From: Companilactobacillus musae
Lineage (GTDB): Bacteria; Bacillota; Bacilli; Lactobacillales; Lactobacillaceae
NCBI RefSeq assembly: GCF_003967595.1
Contig: NZ_BIFW01000014.1
Coordinates: 1 to 35,255, forward strand
DNA length: 35,255 bases
Direction of reading: 5' to 3'
Of the stretch, positions 23,462 through 32,021 are shown one piece after another. The notes under the pieces were generated by a model. It was not told the origin of the DNA. It searched no databases and saw nothing but the letters and a program-made list of their open reading frames with translations. The number at the start of each line of letters is the position of its first letter. The first letter of the stretch is position 1. The translations under genes and the position numbers were made by a program.

Positions 23462-24952
23462 TCAATAAGTTGTTTTCGTTTTAATTTGTGTTTTCTTAAC
23501 AGCTTCACGTCTGAATAAATAACCCAAAATCAGAATAACCAAAATAATCAAAATCAAAGCCGTCAACATGATGTTATGAATTCCTTGAAAGAAGATTGTT
23601 TTCATTTCAGGAACATAAGCTTTAGGCAATTCTTTGGCAACTGAAGCATTGCTCAACTTATTCATCATCGACATTGTAATATGACCACTACTTGCTTTAA
23701 CTCCTCGAATCAAAGCCAAATTCAAAATAACACCATAAATTGATGACATGAATGTTTGGCTCAAAATTCTAACTAAATAGGCAAATGATGTAGAAATTGG
23801 TACATCACGTGGCTCTACATCAAATTGAACGGCAATCAACAAGGCATTGAAACAGATACCAACACCAAAACCTTCAAAAATACCCATAATTAATAAGAAT
23901 GTATAACTGGCACTTTGACTAGCCCAATACAATCCTGCAAATGAAATCAGGAATGATACTGTTCCAATTGCAATAATTGCATAGCGGCTCATCTTTCTTT
24001 GGATCAAAGGCTCTAATTCAGAACCAATGAAGTTAGCAATTGCCCCTGGAATTTGGGTCATCCCCCCGATCAACGCACTAAGACCCATGATACCTTGAGC
24101 CCACATTGGAATATAAATATTGAAAGCCACAAAAGATCCCCACAAAAGTGCAAACAGAATTAAATCAATCACTAACTTCTCGTTTTTGAACAAACGATTA
24201 GGAACAATTGGATCGTCCACTTTATTTTCAACTCGCGACATCCAAAATATCAAAAGACCTCCAATCACGATAAAAATTAATGTAACAAAAATTGAAGAAA
24301 CTCCTAATAATTGGATTCCAATCAAAAACGAAGTCAATCCTAAAACCATCAAGATAGCACCATGATAATCGACCTTGGCTTGATTCAACTTTTCCTTAAT
24401 ATTAAAGAATAAGGCGACAATGATAATTGATAATAAAGCTAGTGGCAAATTGATATAAAAGACCCAATGCCAACTGAAAGCATCAACAATCCAGCCACCA
24501 ATCAAAGGACCAACAATTGAGGTTCCACTGAAACCAGCGGAAGCCACACCAATAACTTGTGAACGACGTTTAATATTTTTAAAAATCTGTGAATAAATGA
24601 TGAATGGAATAGTATTCATTCCACCAGCTCCGATTCCCATGACACTACGAGCCGTAATGAACCAAATAATATTTGGTGCTAATCCTTGGAAAAGTGCTCC
24701 AATCATGAAAACAATCGTGGCAGTTATATAGGCAACTTTATTACCCTTTTTTTCACCAAATTTACTCCATAACGGTGTTGAAACGGCCATCCCTAGCAAA
24801 AAGATAGCTACGATCCAGCCCATATACTGAATCCCATGCAAATCACTAATGATTGCTGGCAATGCCGTATTAATTATCGTTGCATCTAGTCCTGCCATCA
24901 TATTCGACAAAACCAAGGCAAAGGTAACTAACAGTTTACGATTTCTACTCAT
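23462..24952 (-). CDS. MFS multidrug efflux pump, DHA2 (14-segment, EmrB/QacA) family
   Basis: 496 residues with about 14 membrane segments. It opens LVLSNMMAGLDATIINTALP, the DHA2 first-helix motif with the membrane-buried Asp, and contains the drug-antiporter type stretch SAGFSGTSIVGPLIGGWIVD in the fifth segment. It expels drugs or toxic compounds with proton motive force. It has its own promoter, an operator-like inverted repeat and a leader with terminator and small ORF, all signs of inducible expression. Purine-rich GAGGGAAGAAGTAGGGGA runs up to the ATG, so the exact start is somewhat uncertain. Confidence 0.9.
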   Translation of the reverse strand: MSRNRKLLVTFALVLSNMMAGLDATIINTALPAIISDLHGIQYMGWIVAIFLLGMAVSTPLWSKFGEKKGNKVAYITATIVFMIGALFQGLAPNIIWFITARSVMGIGAGGMNTIPFIIYSQIFKNIKRRSQVIGVASAGFSGTSIVGPLIGGWIVDAFSWHWVFYINLPLALLSIIIVALFFNIKEKLNQAKVDYHGAILMVLGLTSFLIGIQLLGVSSIFVTLIFIVIGGLLIFWMSRVENKVDDPIVPNRLFKNEKLVIDLILFALLWGSFVAFNIYIPMWAQGIMGLSALIGGMTQIPGAIANFIGSELEPLIQRKMSRYAIIAIGTVSFLISFAGLYWASQSASYTFLLIMGIFEGFGVGICFNALLIAVQFDVEPRDVPISTSFAYLVRILSQTFMSSIYGVILNLALIRGVKASSGHITMSMMNKLSNASVAKELPKAYVPEMKTIFFQGIHNIMLTALILIILVILILGYLFRREAVKKTQIKTKTTY

Positions 24953-24968
24953 TCCCCTACTTCTTCCC

Positions 24969-25013
24969 TCAATTAATTTTCCAATAAAAAATAAGACCTA
25001 CACAGACGTGCAA
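24969..25013 (-). CDS. Candidate leader peptide of the MFS pump (14 residues)
   Basis: TTG at 25013 is preceded by AAGGAG at an ideal 7-base spacing; the ORF reads MHVCVGLIFYWKIN and ends 16 bases before the pump start. The same frame is open upstream to an ATG at 25046, giving a 25-residue peptide without a good ribosome-binding site. Its codons run through the 3' arm of the terminator hairpin, so translation would disrupt that hairpin. This is the layout of drug-sensing leader peptides. Not proven to be translated. Confidence 0.45.
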   Translation of the reverse strand: MHVCVGLIFYWKIN

Positions 25014-25043
25014 TGTCTTACTCCTTAGGTAACACTTATTTTT
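24983..25043 (-). terminator. Terminator-like attenuator in the MFS leader
   Basis: On the minus strand AAAATAAG pairs with CTTATTTT, ACCTA with TAGGT, and AGAC with GTCT, in nested order, and the hairpin ends in a T-rich run. It lies between the pump's promoter and its start codon, so it can only act on the pump by premature termination. The leader ribosome-binding site AAGGAG is inside the hairpin. Confidence 0.65.
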
Positions 25044-25057
25044 CATGTTTACTGAAA

Positions 25058-25103
25058 AAGCTTATCTCTTTTTCATTATAAGCTTATTTATAAAATCATA
25101 CAA
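25058..25103 (-). promoter_or_regulatory. MFS promoter with overlapping inverted repeat
   Basis: On the minus strand TTGTAT (25098-25103) and TATAAT (25075-25080) are 17 bases apart. The perfect repeat AAGCTTAT-N12-ATAAGCTT (25058-25085) covers the -10 box and start. It is followed by TTTTT on the minus strand, so it may double as the terminator of the upstream acetyltransferase gene. Confidence 0.65.
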
Positions 25104-25141
25104 TGAACCTTAACGTTCTCCACAACAAGTAAATTAACAGA

Positions 25142-25786
25142 TTACAATTTTTCAGGCTGTCCAATAACTTCTTCTAAACGGTTAAAGAATTGAGCAGTAT
25201 GATAACCATCACAAACAGCATGATGAATTTGGAAGGTTACTGGTAATTTAATATCGTTATCAATTCTTTCAAATTTTCCTGCCGTTACAATTGGCAATAA
25301 ATAATTATCTCTATTATTAATATTCAAATTAAAACTTGAATAAGTAGCCCAAGGGATCATCGAAATATTAACGATATTCTTAGGTACCGGTTGCTTAGGG
25401 AACATTTTACCTGAACCACGATACTTTTTAACATCCAATAAATAGTCACGATTAAATTCAGCAAAAGTATAGGCATCTGGTGTATCAATATTTGAAGACA
25501 ATTCAGTCTTACTATCAAAAACTGAATAAAATGGCACATTGCTATCATAATATCCCAGTTCACCTTGCTCATTAAAATCCATTCTATATAGATAATCTGA
25601 ATTAATAACTTTCAAAACTGAATAGATAAACAAAGGATAAAAATTATATTTATGATCCTTAGCAAACTTTACAGCTTTAGCAATTGAAACCTTGTGGGTC
25701 ATACTATAAGTCGTCTTTTGTTCGATAAAATGATTAAAAACTTCCTTGCGATTCCAAGTATCCAAATCAATTTTAGTGAATTCCAT
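25142..25786 (-). CDS. CatA-type chloramphenicol acetyltransferase homolog
   Basis: 214 residues, the usual CAT length; a cytoplasmic trimeric enzyme that acetylates chloramphenicol with acetyl-CoA. Catalytic motif QIHHAVCDGYH has His189 and the structural Asp193; TTYSMT near the N-terminus and MIPWATYSSFNLNI also match the family. Overall the protein looks like the intrinsic chromosomal CatA homologs of lactobacilli rather than the mobile resistance types, so real resistance is not certain. AGGAGA is 8-9 bases before the start. It lies upstream of the MFS pump on the same strand. Confidence 0.85.
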   Translation of the reverse strand: MEFTKIDLDTWNRKEVFNHFIEQKTTYSMTHKVSIAKAVKFAKDHKYNFYPLFIYSVLKVINSDYLYRMDFNEQGELGYYDSNVPFYSVFDSKTELSSNIDTPDAYTFAEFNRDYLLDVKKYRGSGKMFPKQPVPKNIVNISMIPWATYSSFNLNINNRDNYLLPIVTAGKFERIDNDIKLPVTFQIHHAVCDGYHTAQFFNRLEEVIGQPEKL

Positions 25787-26034
25787 GTGATCGTCTCCTA
25801 AAGTTTATTGTTGTTACGATTATCATACATCTTTTGGGAAAACTTGTTGGGATTCTATGATTTTAAGTAATTATTTTTTAATTGCTAATTAATCAATTTT
25901 TAGTTAATATTTTCCTTGATTATATATTTTTGTATCTTAATTATTATTATATTGTAATATTATTATTGTTTTATAATACATTTTCAGTGTATATAATGAC
26001 TATAATAAATTGTTCTTGTTTGGGGGCAATAGTC
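25787..26034. other. Very AT-rich intergenic region with promoter of the lectin gene
   Basis: The stretch 25860-25990 is almost entirely A and T. TATAAT near 25993 (in TGTATATAAT) is a good -10 candidate for the WxL-lectin gene, with only a weak -35 box. No other feature is seen. Confidence 0.4.
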
Positions 26035-28524
26035 ATGCATAGTAAAACAAAAAGAAACTTATGGACGGGGATTTTTCTGTTCATAAGTGTTTTTATTTTG
26101 ATTTCATTTAATAATACTCAGGTTCTGGCTGATTTTACTGACAGTACTGATCTATCAGTTTTAAAAGAAGCTCCAAGTGGTATTGCAGTCGACAAATATA
26201 TGTCTAACTCTGCTCCCACAGTTCCTGATAAAAAAGATATCTATACTACCAATTCCGCCCAAGTAGTTGATACTTCTGGCAAAAATTCTACTACCAGCAA
26301 CATCATCGCCTTAGCCAGTGGTAAAAATACTTATGGCTCAATGTGGTCAAATGAAAAAACTTTCGATATAAATAAGGAACAGACAATTTCTGCTTGGCTT
26401 TATTTCGGCTCTGGCGCCGGTTCTCAAGATGTTAACAGTGAAGGCATTGCCTTTGTTCTTCAAAATGATGACAAAGGTATTGGTGCTTTAGGTGCTGGAT
26501 TGGAAGGAATGGGTGTCTACGGATACGATGCCTCACAGTACTCACTAACTACTGGTGTCACTGCTAAACAAAGCTATATCCAACAAACTGCCGTTCAAAA
26601 CAGCATTGCTCTTGAATTTGACACTGCTAATAACAGTTTTTATACTCCAACAGCACCTATCAATAATAATGGAATTACCTTTCCTGCTTCTCTAACTCAA
26701 ATCCTCAATGGCACTTCTTATTTTTCACTTGATGGCTATGATACTCAACTGGGTACTTCGCTTACTAATCTAACTACATTAGGTTTCCCTAGTACCGCCA
26801 GATATGGGGCCGGTGGTGCATACGGACATATCGCTATGACTTATCCAGGCTTAGCCGACTCCTATCAAAAAACTGATTTAACAGCTAGTACAACAATGCA
26901 AAATGCTTATAATCCTTGGTCTAATGGCTTTGTGCTTGTCCACGATAGTCCTCAAGCAGCTCAATTGACTGACGGAACTGATGAGTACGGTAATGACTTC
27001 CGTTGGCATCACGTTACGATCAAATGGATTCCCGCTGCATCAGGAAGTACCAAGGCCACAATTGAGTACTCTTATAATGATAAAAACATCGATTACAGTG
27101 ACAATACTTCCACTAAGAGTACTACTAAGAAATTATCTAATTCGATTACTGTTGATACCTCTAAATTAAATTCCTCTGATGGCAAAGTTCGTTGGGGTTT
27201 CACTGCCGCAAACGGTCCCTCATCCAATGTTGCTTCAAAATTAGTTGCTCTAGATTCAGCTCCTGACATTCTTTATGCCGAGGCCGATAGCAACATTGTT
27301 GATACAACTTTAGGCAATAAAAACATCGCTGAAACATCAACCGATAATACTGTCGCTAACGGTGATTCCCTAAAACTAAATTACGACTTAACTTATCTTT
27401 CTGGTACTGAAGATTGGAAAGATATTGCCGCTAAAATCAAAATTCCTGATAACGTAACTGTAACGCCTGATAGTTCTGGCAATGTTGCTACGATTACATA
27501 TGGAGATGGTACTACTGAAAATATCAGTTCCAGTGAATTAAGCAACAGTACCCTTCAACACACCTTGGCTAAAACTATTGGCACAACAACCAGTTCAGCT
27601 GGTAAAACAGCCTCGATAACTATTAATGCTACCGCCAAAAATGATACCTCAAGTGACATTGATGTTGCTAAATCCGTCGCCAATTTTACCGGTTCTAATG
27701 AAATTTCTACAACCAATAGTCCTGCTTTTACAATTTTGGCTAGCCCTAATTACACACTCAAATTAACTAATACCAATTCTTCAGATGAATTAGATCTGCT
27801 TTATAAAGCGGACAACACAACTTTAAATCTTCCAACCGAGTTGGCTTACAGCGATAATCACAGTTTTGCTGATTCAACTAACATTATTTATCAAATCACT
27901 GCTGGAGACAAAACTTACACCGTTGGAGCCAGTGCTTCTGGCAATAATTTTGATCAGACAATTGACCTCAAAAGTTTAATCAATGACGACGATACTTTCT
28001 GGAATCTTTTCACTGAAAACTCAACCCAAAAAGTAACTGTAAAGGCAATCGACCAGGCAAATGGATTGGTTTCTAACACTCTCACTTACAACGTAAATAC
28101 CAAGTCCAATAAAGCCTTAAGTATGACTGTTTCTAATAATCTACAATTTCAGGATATCAACTATGGTGATACAACTGAATATTTACAACGTAAGAGTGAC
28201 TTTGATCTTAGCGTTACAAGTTTACGTGAACCCTGGCAACTCAGCGTTTCAACCAATGGACTATATCTTGACGGCAAAACTCTTAACAATAATCTAGCTT
28301 TGGTATATCGAAAAAATACTGATTCAACTTATAATACCCTCAGCTCTACACCAACATTAGTTGATCAGGACACTACCACTCATGAAACTAGTGCCACTGA
28401 TAATATCTCTGATGATTGGACTAAAAATAGTGGTCTACTTTTGAAACAACTCGGTTCTAGCACCGCTGGTCAATATACTGGTACTCTAACTTGGACTGTT
28501 GCCGATTCATTGGACAATAATTAA
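26035..28524 (+). CDS. Surface L-type lectin with C-terminal WxL domain
   Basis: 829 residues. Signal peptide (about 1-32, ending VLADF), then a large L-type lectin domain (about 75-430, beta-rich with SEGIAFVLQNDDKG, ALEFDTANN and WHHVTIKW), Ser/Thr/Asn-rich beta repeats (about 430-720), and a WxL domain with both Trp motifs: EPWQLSV (Trp734) and YTGTLTWTVADSL (Trp820). WxL domains bind peptidoglycan non-covalently; the lectin part probably binds host, plant or microbial glycans. The start at 26035 is chosen because GGGGG lies 8 bases upstream and it opens the signal peptide; the frame extends further upstream without support. No other WxL-cluster gene is nearby. Confidence 0.85.
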   Translation: MHSKTKRNLWTGIFLFISVFILISFNNTQVLADFTDSTDLSVLKEAPSGIAVDKYMSNSAPTVPDKKDIYTTNSAQVVDTSGKNSTTSNIIALASGKNTYGSMWSNEKTFDINKEQTISAWLYFGSGAGSQDVNSEGIAFVLQNDDKGIGALGAGLEGMGVYGYDASQYSLTTGVTAKQSYIQQTAVQNSIALEFDTANNSFYTPTAPINNNGITFPASLTQILNGTSYFSLDGYDTQLGTSLTNLTTLGFPSTARYGAGGAYGHIAMTYPGLADSYQKTDLTASTTMQNAYNPWSNGFVLVHDSPQAAQLTDGTDEYGNDFRWHHVTIKWIPAASGSTKATIEYSYNDKNIDYSDNTSTKSTTKKLSNSITVDTSKLNSSDGKVRWGFTAANGPSSNVASKLVALDSAPDILYAEADSNIVDTTLGNKNIAETSTDNTVANGDSLKLNYDLTYLSGTEDWKDIAAKIKIPDNVTVTPDSSGNVATITYGDGTTENISSSELSNSTLQHTLAKTIGTTTSSAGKTASITINATAKNDTSSDIDVAKSVANFTGSNEISTTNSPAFTILASPNYTLKLTNTNSSDELDLLYKADNTTLNLPTELAYSDNHSFADSTNIIYQITAGDKTYTVGASASGNNFDQTIDLKSLINDDDTFWNLFTENSTQKVTVKAIDQANGLVSNTLTYNVNTKSNKALSMTVSNNLQFQDINYGDTTEYLQRKSDFDLSVTSLREPWQLSVSTNGLYLDGKTLNNNLALVYRKNTDSTYNTLSSTPTLVDQDTTTHETSATDNISDDWTKNSGLLLKQLGSSTAGQYTGTLTWTVADSLDNN

Positions 28525-28680
28525 TATTTTTCATTTCTTTTTATACCTTGTGCTAAGATAGAAAATTAATTACTTCAAAGAAGGCTTTACTAAATTACCT
28601 GGTCCAATTAAACCTAGCCTCCACAGTGGCACAATGGATGGATTCTATATTAAAGATTTGTAGAAATAACTCTCAAAAAT
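28525..28680. other. Intergenic region after the lectin gene
   Basis: No ORF with a start and ribosome-binding site. A frame ending at 28663 reads TKLPGPIKPSLHSGTMDGF, which looks protein-like but has no start, so it could be a gene remnant. No terminator for the lectin gene is clear. Confidence 0.3.
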
Positions 28681-28708
28681 GATATAATAAAAGGCGAACA
28701 GAAGTTTG
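28680..28708 (+). promoter_or_regulatory. SOS-regulated promoter with LexA box before uvrX
   Basis: Extended -10 TGATATAAT (TATAAT at 28683-28688) is followed at the expected transcription start by CGAACAGAAGTTTG (28695-28708). This matches the Gram-positive LexA box CGAACRNRYGTTYG at all but one position. Confidence 0.8.
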
Positions 28709-28717
28709 CTTTTATAA

Positions 28718-28760
28718 AAATAAACGGGTGCATTTATTGCATCCGTTTATTTTCATTTAA
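28718..28760 (+). terminator. Terminator-like hairpin in the uvrX leader
   Basis: AAATAAACGGGTGCA (28718-28732) and TGCATCCGTTTATTT (28738-28752) form a 15-bp stem with one G-T pair and a 5-base loop, followed by an interrupted T-rich run. It lies between the SOS promoter and the uvrX start, so it may lower read-through or serve as an attenuator. Confidence 0.6.
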
Positions 28761-28780
28761 TTTAGGGGGTCAATATCAAA

Positions 28781-30304
28781 ATGGAAAAACAGCGTACATA
28801 TATGGCCATTGACTTAAAGTCTTTTTATGCATCAGTCGAATGTATTGCACATGGTCTTGATCCCTTAAATGATAATTTAGTAGTGGCTGATAATTCCCGA
28901 ACTGATAAAACAATTTGTCTGGCGGTTTCACCAGCGCTTAAAAAATTCGGGGTTCCCGGTCGGCCTAGACTTTTTCAAGTTGAACAAATCGTTAATAAGC
29001 TTAATCGACAACGTATTAATGACAATCAATATCACCGTTTAACCAAATACTCTTCCATCAATCGTCAACATCTACTTAATGCTCCAACATTAAAAATCGG
29101 CTATGAAATCGTCAAACCTAGAATGAACTACTACATGCACAAGAGCACTGAAATTTATGGAATCTATTTACGTTTTATCGCTGCTAAAAACATTCATGTT
29201 TATTCAATCGACGAAGTTCTAATGGACGTTACTGACTATTTAGAGCTACATAATATTTCCGCACATGCTCTTGCCAAAAATATTATCCAACAGATTCAAC
29301 TTGAGACTGGAATCACCGCTACTGCCGGTATCGGTACGAATCTTTATCTAGCCAAAGTTGCCATGGACATCGTAGCTAAACATATTCCTGGAGATAGCGA
29401 TGGCGTTAGAATTGCCCAAATGAATGAACAACAGTATCGCCAATTACTCTGGGCACATCAACCTTTAACTGATTTTTGGAGAATCGGCAAAGGGACTGCC
29501 AAACGTTTAGAAAAATTGGGATTAGAAAATATGGGTGATATTGTACGTTGTACCTTGGGTTCTCTATCTGACGACAAGAATGAAGAATTGCTTTACCGTG
29601 AATTCGGCAAGAATGCTGAACTAATTATTGATCACGCCTGGGGACACGAATCAGCCACTATGGAGGATATTAAAAATTATCGTTCTGACGATCACGGACT
29701 ATACTCTAGTCAAGTTTTGATGAAACCAACCTCATACGCAGATGGTCGCAAAATTGTTCGTGGTATGAGTGATAACTTAGCTTTGGAACTAGTCCAAAAG
29801 AAAGTCGTTACCAATCAAATCGGTATTATCATCGACTACGATATCAAAAGTCTCCAAGTTGACAGCAGTTTTACTGGTAAGTTAGTTACTGATTACTACG
29901 GTCGCAAGACACCTAAACCAGATCATAAACATATCAAACTTGATTGCCCTACTTCCTCTTCTAATGAATTACGTAAAACTTTCAGAGAACTCTATGAACA
30001 AATTACGAATAATAAAATGTTAATTCGAAAAATAACTTTAACCGCTAATAATTTAGTTGATGAAAATACAGTTGCTCAAAAAGAACAGTTCAAACAAATC
30101 AGTCTTTTTGGTAATCCTGAAAAAGAAATTATTGAAGATAAAAACGCTCAAGACAAACGTCAAAAGGACCGTCAAATCCAAGAAACCATTTTGAATCTTC
30201 AAAAAAGATTTCGAAATCGTAATATCATCTTAAAGGCATCTGATTTGGAAGAAGGTTCGACCACAATCGAGCGAAACAATCAGATAGGAGGACATCACGC
30301 CTAA
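28781..30304 (+). CDS. Y-family DNA polymerase, UvrX/UmuC-like
   Basis: 507 residues. Y-family lesion-bypass polymerase: MAIDLKSFYASVEC holds the first catalytic Asp and steric-gate region, SIDEVLMDVTDYL the catalytic Asp-Glu pair (about residue 145), and TAGIGTNLYLAKVAMDI the third palm motif. A beta-clamp-binding motif QISLF lies near residue 445, followed by a charged tail. It copies damaged DNA during the SOS response. A near-consensus LexA box lies upstream, and yolD overlaps its stop codon (TAATG). GGGGG lies 11 bases before the start. Confidence 0.92.
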   Translation: MEKQRTYMAIDLKSFYASVECIAHGLDPLNDNLVVADNSRTDKTICLAVSPALKKFGVPGRPRLFQVEQIVNKLNRQRINDNQYHRLTKYSSINRQHLLNAPTLKIGYEIVKPRMNYYMHKSTEIYGIYLRFIAAKNIHVYSIDEVLMDVTDYLELHNISAHALAKNIIQQIQLETGITATAGIGTNLYLAKVAMDIVAKHIPGDSDGVRIAQMNEQQYRQLLWAHQPLTDFWRIGKGTAKRLEKLGLENMGDIVRCTLGSLSDDKNEELLYREFGKNAELIIDHAWGHESATMEDIKNYRSDDHGLYSSQVLMKPTSYADGRKIVRGMSDNLALELVQKKVVTNQIGIIIDYDIKSLQVDSSFTGKLVTDYYGRKTPKPDHKHIKLDCPTSSSNELRKTFRELYEQITNNKMLIRKITLTANNLVDENTVAQKEQFKQISLFGNPEKEIIEDKNAQDKRQKDRQIQETILNLQKRFRNRNIILKASDLEEGSTTIERNNQIGGHHA

Positions 30305-30726
30305 TGGACGAAAAAAAGCTAATTGAGCAAAAGATTTTCAATGATACATCAGCCTATCAAGACATTATGAATCTACCTTACCATCATTCCAAAAGGCACC
30401 TTCCAATGAATCAACTCGATCGTGCTTTTCAATTCGCACCCTTTGGAGCCTTAGAAGGTTTCAAAGACTTGATCAACGAAGAATCTCGACACTATGCCCG
30501 CAAAAAATATACTAACTCCGAAACAGAAGATTTAATCTATCGTCAGTTACGGTATTTGCAGACCCATCATTTAAAAGTTGATGTCAATTATTTCAACGAT
30601 AAATCTGGATTTTATGAACATCAAAAAGGATTACTACAAAATGTTGATTTAAAAAAAGGACGAGCTATTTTCAGTGATTTATCAATTGTCATTTTGAATA
30701 TTCGAGCCATAAAACTACTTAGTTAA
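30304..30726 (+). CDS. YolD-like protein
   Basis: 140 residues of the YolD-like family, found next to UvrX/UmuC polymerases in Firmicutes and their plasmids and proposed to work with them, perhaps like UmuD. The family's DIMNLPYHHSKRHLPMNQLDRAFQFAPFGALEG block is clear. A beta-rich C-terminal half with IVILNIRAIKLL follows. It is translationally coupled to uvrX by a TAATG overlap and shares the SOS promoter. Confidence 0.88.
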   Translation: MDEKKLIEQKIFNDTSAYQDIMNLPYHHSKRHLPMNQLDRAFQFAPFGALEGFKDLINEESRHYARKKYTNSETEDLIYRQLRYLQTHHLKVDVNYFNDKSGFYEHQKGLLQNVDLKKGRAIFSDLSIVILNIRAIKLLS

Positions 30727-30737
30727 TGCCACTATCC

Positions 30738-30880
30738 GTAAAAAATCTGTGGACGCTGGAACGTAGTGGGGCAACTTTGAGCCAATTGAAATACACAATT
30801 GTCTTGAAGATTGTCCTTTATCTAATCTTGCTACGCAAGTTAAGATAAATTTCACTACTGAGCATCCACAGATTTTTTAC
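30738..30880 (+). repeat. GGAACGTRGTGG element, complete copy B
   Basis: The outer stem has 19 of 20 positions pairing: GTAAAAAATCTGTGGACGCT (30738-30757) against the arm ending 30880. The core GGAACGTAGTGGGG is at 30758-30771, and CGTAGTG also pairs with CACTACTG (30853-30860). Inside are hairpin 1 (CAATTG-AAATACA-CAATTG, 30783-30801) and hairpin 2 (about 30816-30850). It lies between yolD and the convergent LysR gene and may end both transcripts. Confidence 0.88.
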
Positions 30881-30947
30881 TCCCAATTAGGGATTGAGTT
30901 TTATTATTGGTATAGAAAATATTTAAAATATGAAAAATGACATACAA

Positions 30948-31874
30948 CTAATCACTAATAATTTCAAAACCATATCCCCTAATATGCTCTTTTAACATTT
31001 CCAAATAATTTTTAGCAATTGGGCTCAATTCCAGCTGGCTATGTTTCAGCCATCCCAAAGTCATTGAATCATCAACATCTAATGGAATAGCTACGATTTT
31101 GTCATCGTTCAATTTATTACTAATAATTCCTGAACTGATCGTATATCCGTTCAATCCTACCATTAGATTAAAAATCGTGGCACGATCACTGACTTTAATA
31201 TTCTTCTTCCTATCTAATGTACTCAAGATTTCCTCTGAAAAATAAAATGAATTGTTATCACCTTGTTCATAAGAAAGATATGGGTAATCAGTTAAATCTT
31301 CCAAAGTCACCCGTTTCTTTTTTGTCAAAGGATTCTGGCGTCCTACGAAAACATGGGGTAATGCCTTAAATAGAGGTGTAAACTCCAAATCGTATTCTTT
31401 AAATAGTTTCTTTAGAACCCGATTATTGAAACTATTCATATATAAAATTCCTATCTCGCTTTTGAAACTCGACAAATCCTTCAAAATATTCTCAGTTTCA
31501 GTTTCACGCAAAGTAAATTGATACTCATCTGCTTTAATGGTTTTGATTAGTTCTACGAAAGCATGCACTACAAAGGCATAATGTTGTGCTGAAACGGAAA
31601 AAGCTTTCTTTTGAATCGTATTTTTCTCATAACGTCCTTCTAATAATTGAACTTGATCGAGAACTTGACGAGCATAAATCATAAATTCCCGACCATCATC
31701 GGTTAAAGTTACCCCTAGCTTACTTCTTAGTAGAATTTGAATTCCCATTTCATTCTCTAATTCTTTGATGGCATTGGACAAACTTGGTTGCGTTAAGTAC
31801 AACTGTTTAGCTGCTTCGTTGATTGAACCAGTCTTGACGATTGTTTCTAAATACTCTAATTGTTGAATACGCAT
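30948..31874 (-). CDS. LysR-family regulator of methionine genes (MetR/MtaR-like)
   Basis: 308 residues. N-terminal winged helix (MRIQQLEYLETIVKTGSINEAA, QPSLSNAIKELE, about 1-60) and a C-terminal two-lobe effector domain (about 90-300). It is divergent from metE-metF, and a perfect MET-box, described for MtaR/MetR-type regulators in Lactobacillales, lies between them. It is therefore probably the activator of methionine synthesis, with a homocysteine or O-acetylserine-like coinducer by analogy. CGAGG precedes its ATG. Confidence 0.85.
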   Translation of the reverse strand: MRIQQLEYLETIVKTGSINEAAKQLYLTQPSLSNAIKELENEMGIQILLRSKLGVTLTDDGREFMIYARQVLDQVQLLEGRYEKNTIQKKAFSVSAQHYAFVVHAFVELIKTIKADEYQFTLRETETENILKDLSSFKSEIGILYMNSFNNRVLKKLFKEYDLEFTPLFKALPHVFVGRQNPLTKKKRVTLEDLTDYPYLSYEQGDNNSFYFSEEILSTLDRKKNIKVSDRATIFNLMVGLNGYTISSGIISNKLNDDKIVAIPLDVDDSMTLGWLKHSQLELSPIAKNYLEMLKEHIRGYGFEIISD

Positions 31875-31912
31875 AGCGACCTCGAAAGTTTTTTCTTTAG
31901 TATAGTCTTCCT

Positions 31913-31929
31913 TATAGTTTTAAACTATA
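31913..31929. promoter_or_regulatory. MET-box operator
   Basis: TATAGTTTTAAACTATA is a perfect match to the published MET-box TATAGTTTNAAACTATA. It is centred about 58 bases before the predicted metE transcription start (-10 box TATAAT at 31967-31972), a typical LysR activation position. Confidence 0.9.
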
Positions 31930-32021
31930 ACCCATCCCTGTTTTTATCAGTTATTCAATATTTAAATATAATGTTAATTTATAAACAACAAATAACTACC
32001 ACATAAAAAGGGGACTTTCAT

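Noticed and set aside
28560-28663. Protein-like frame reading TKLPGPIKPSLHSGTMDGF in the gap after the lectin gene.
   Set aside because: No start codon or ribosome-binding site, very short, and no family recognised; at most a gene remnant.
31930-32021. T-box or S-box riboswitch before metE.
   Set aside because: The leader is too short, and no T-box sequence or SAM-riboswitch core is present; the MET-box explains the control.
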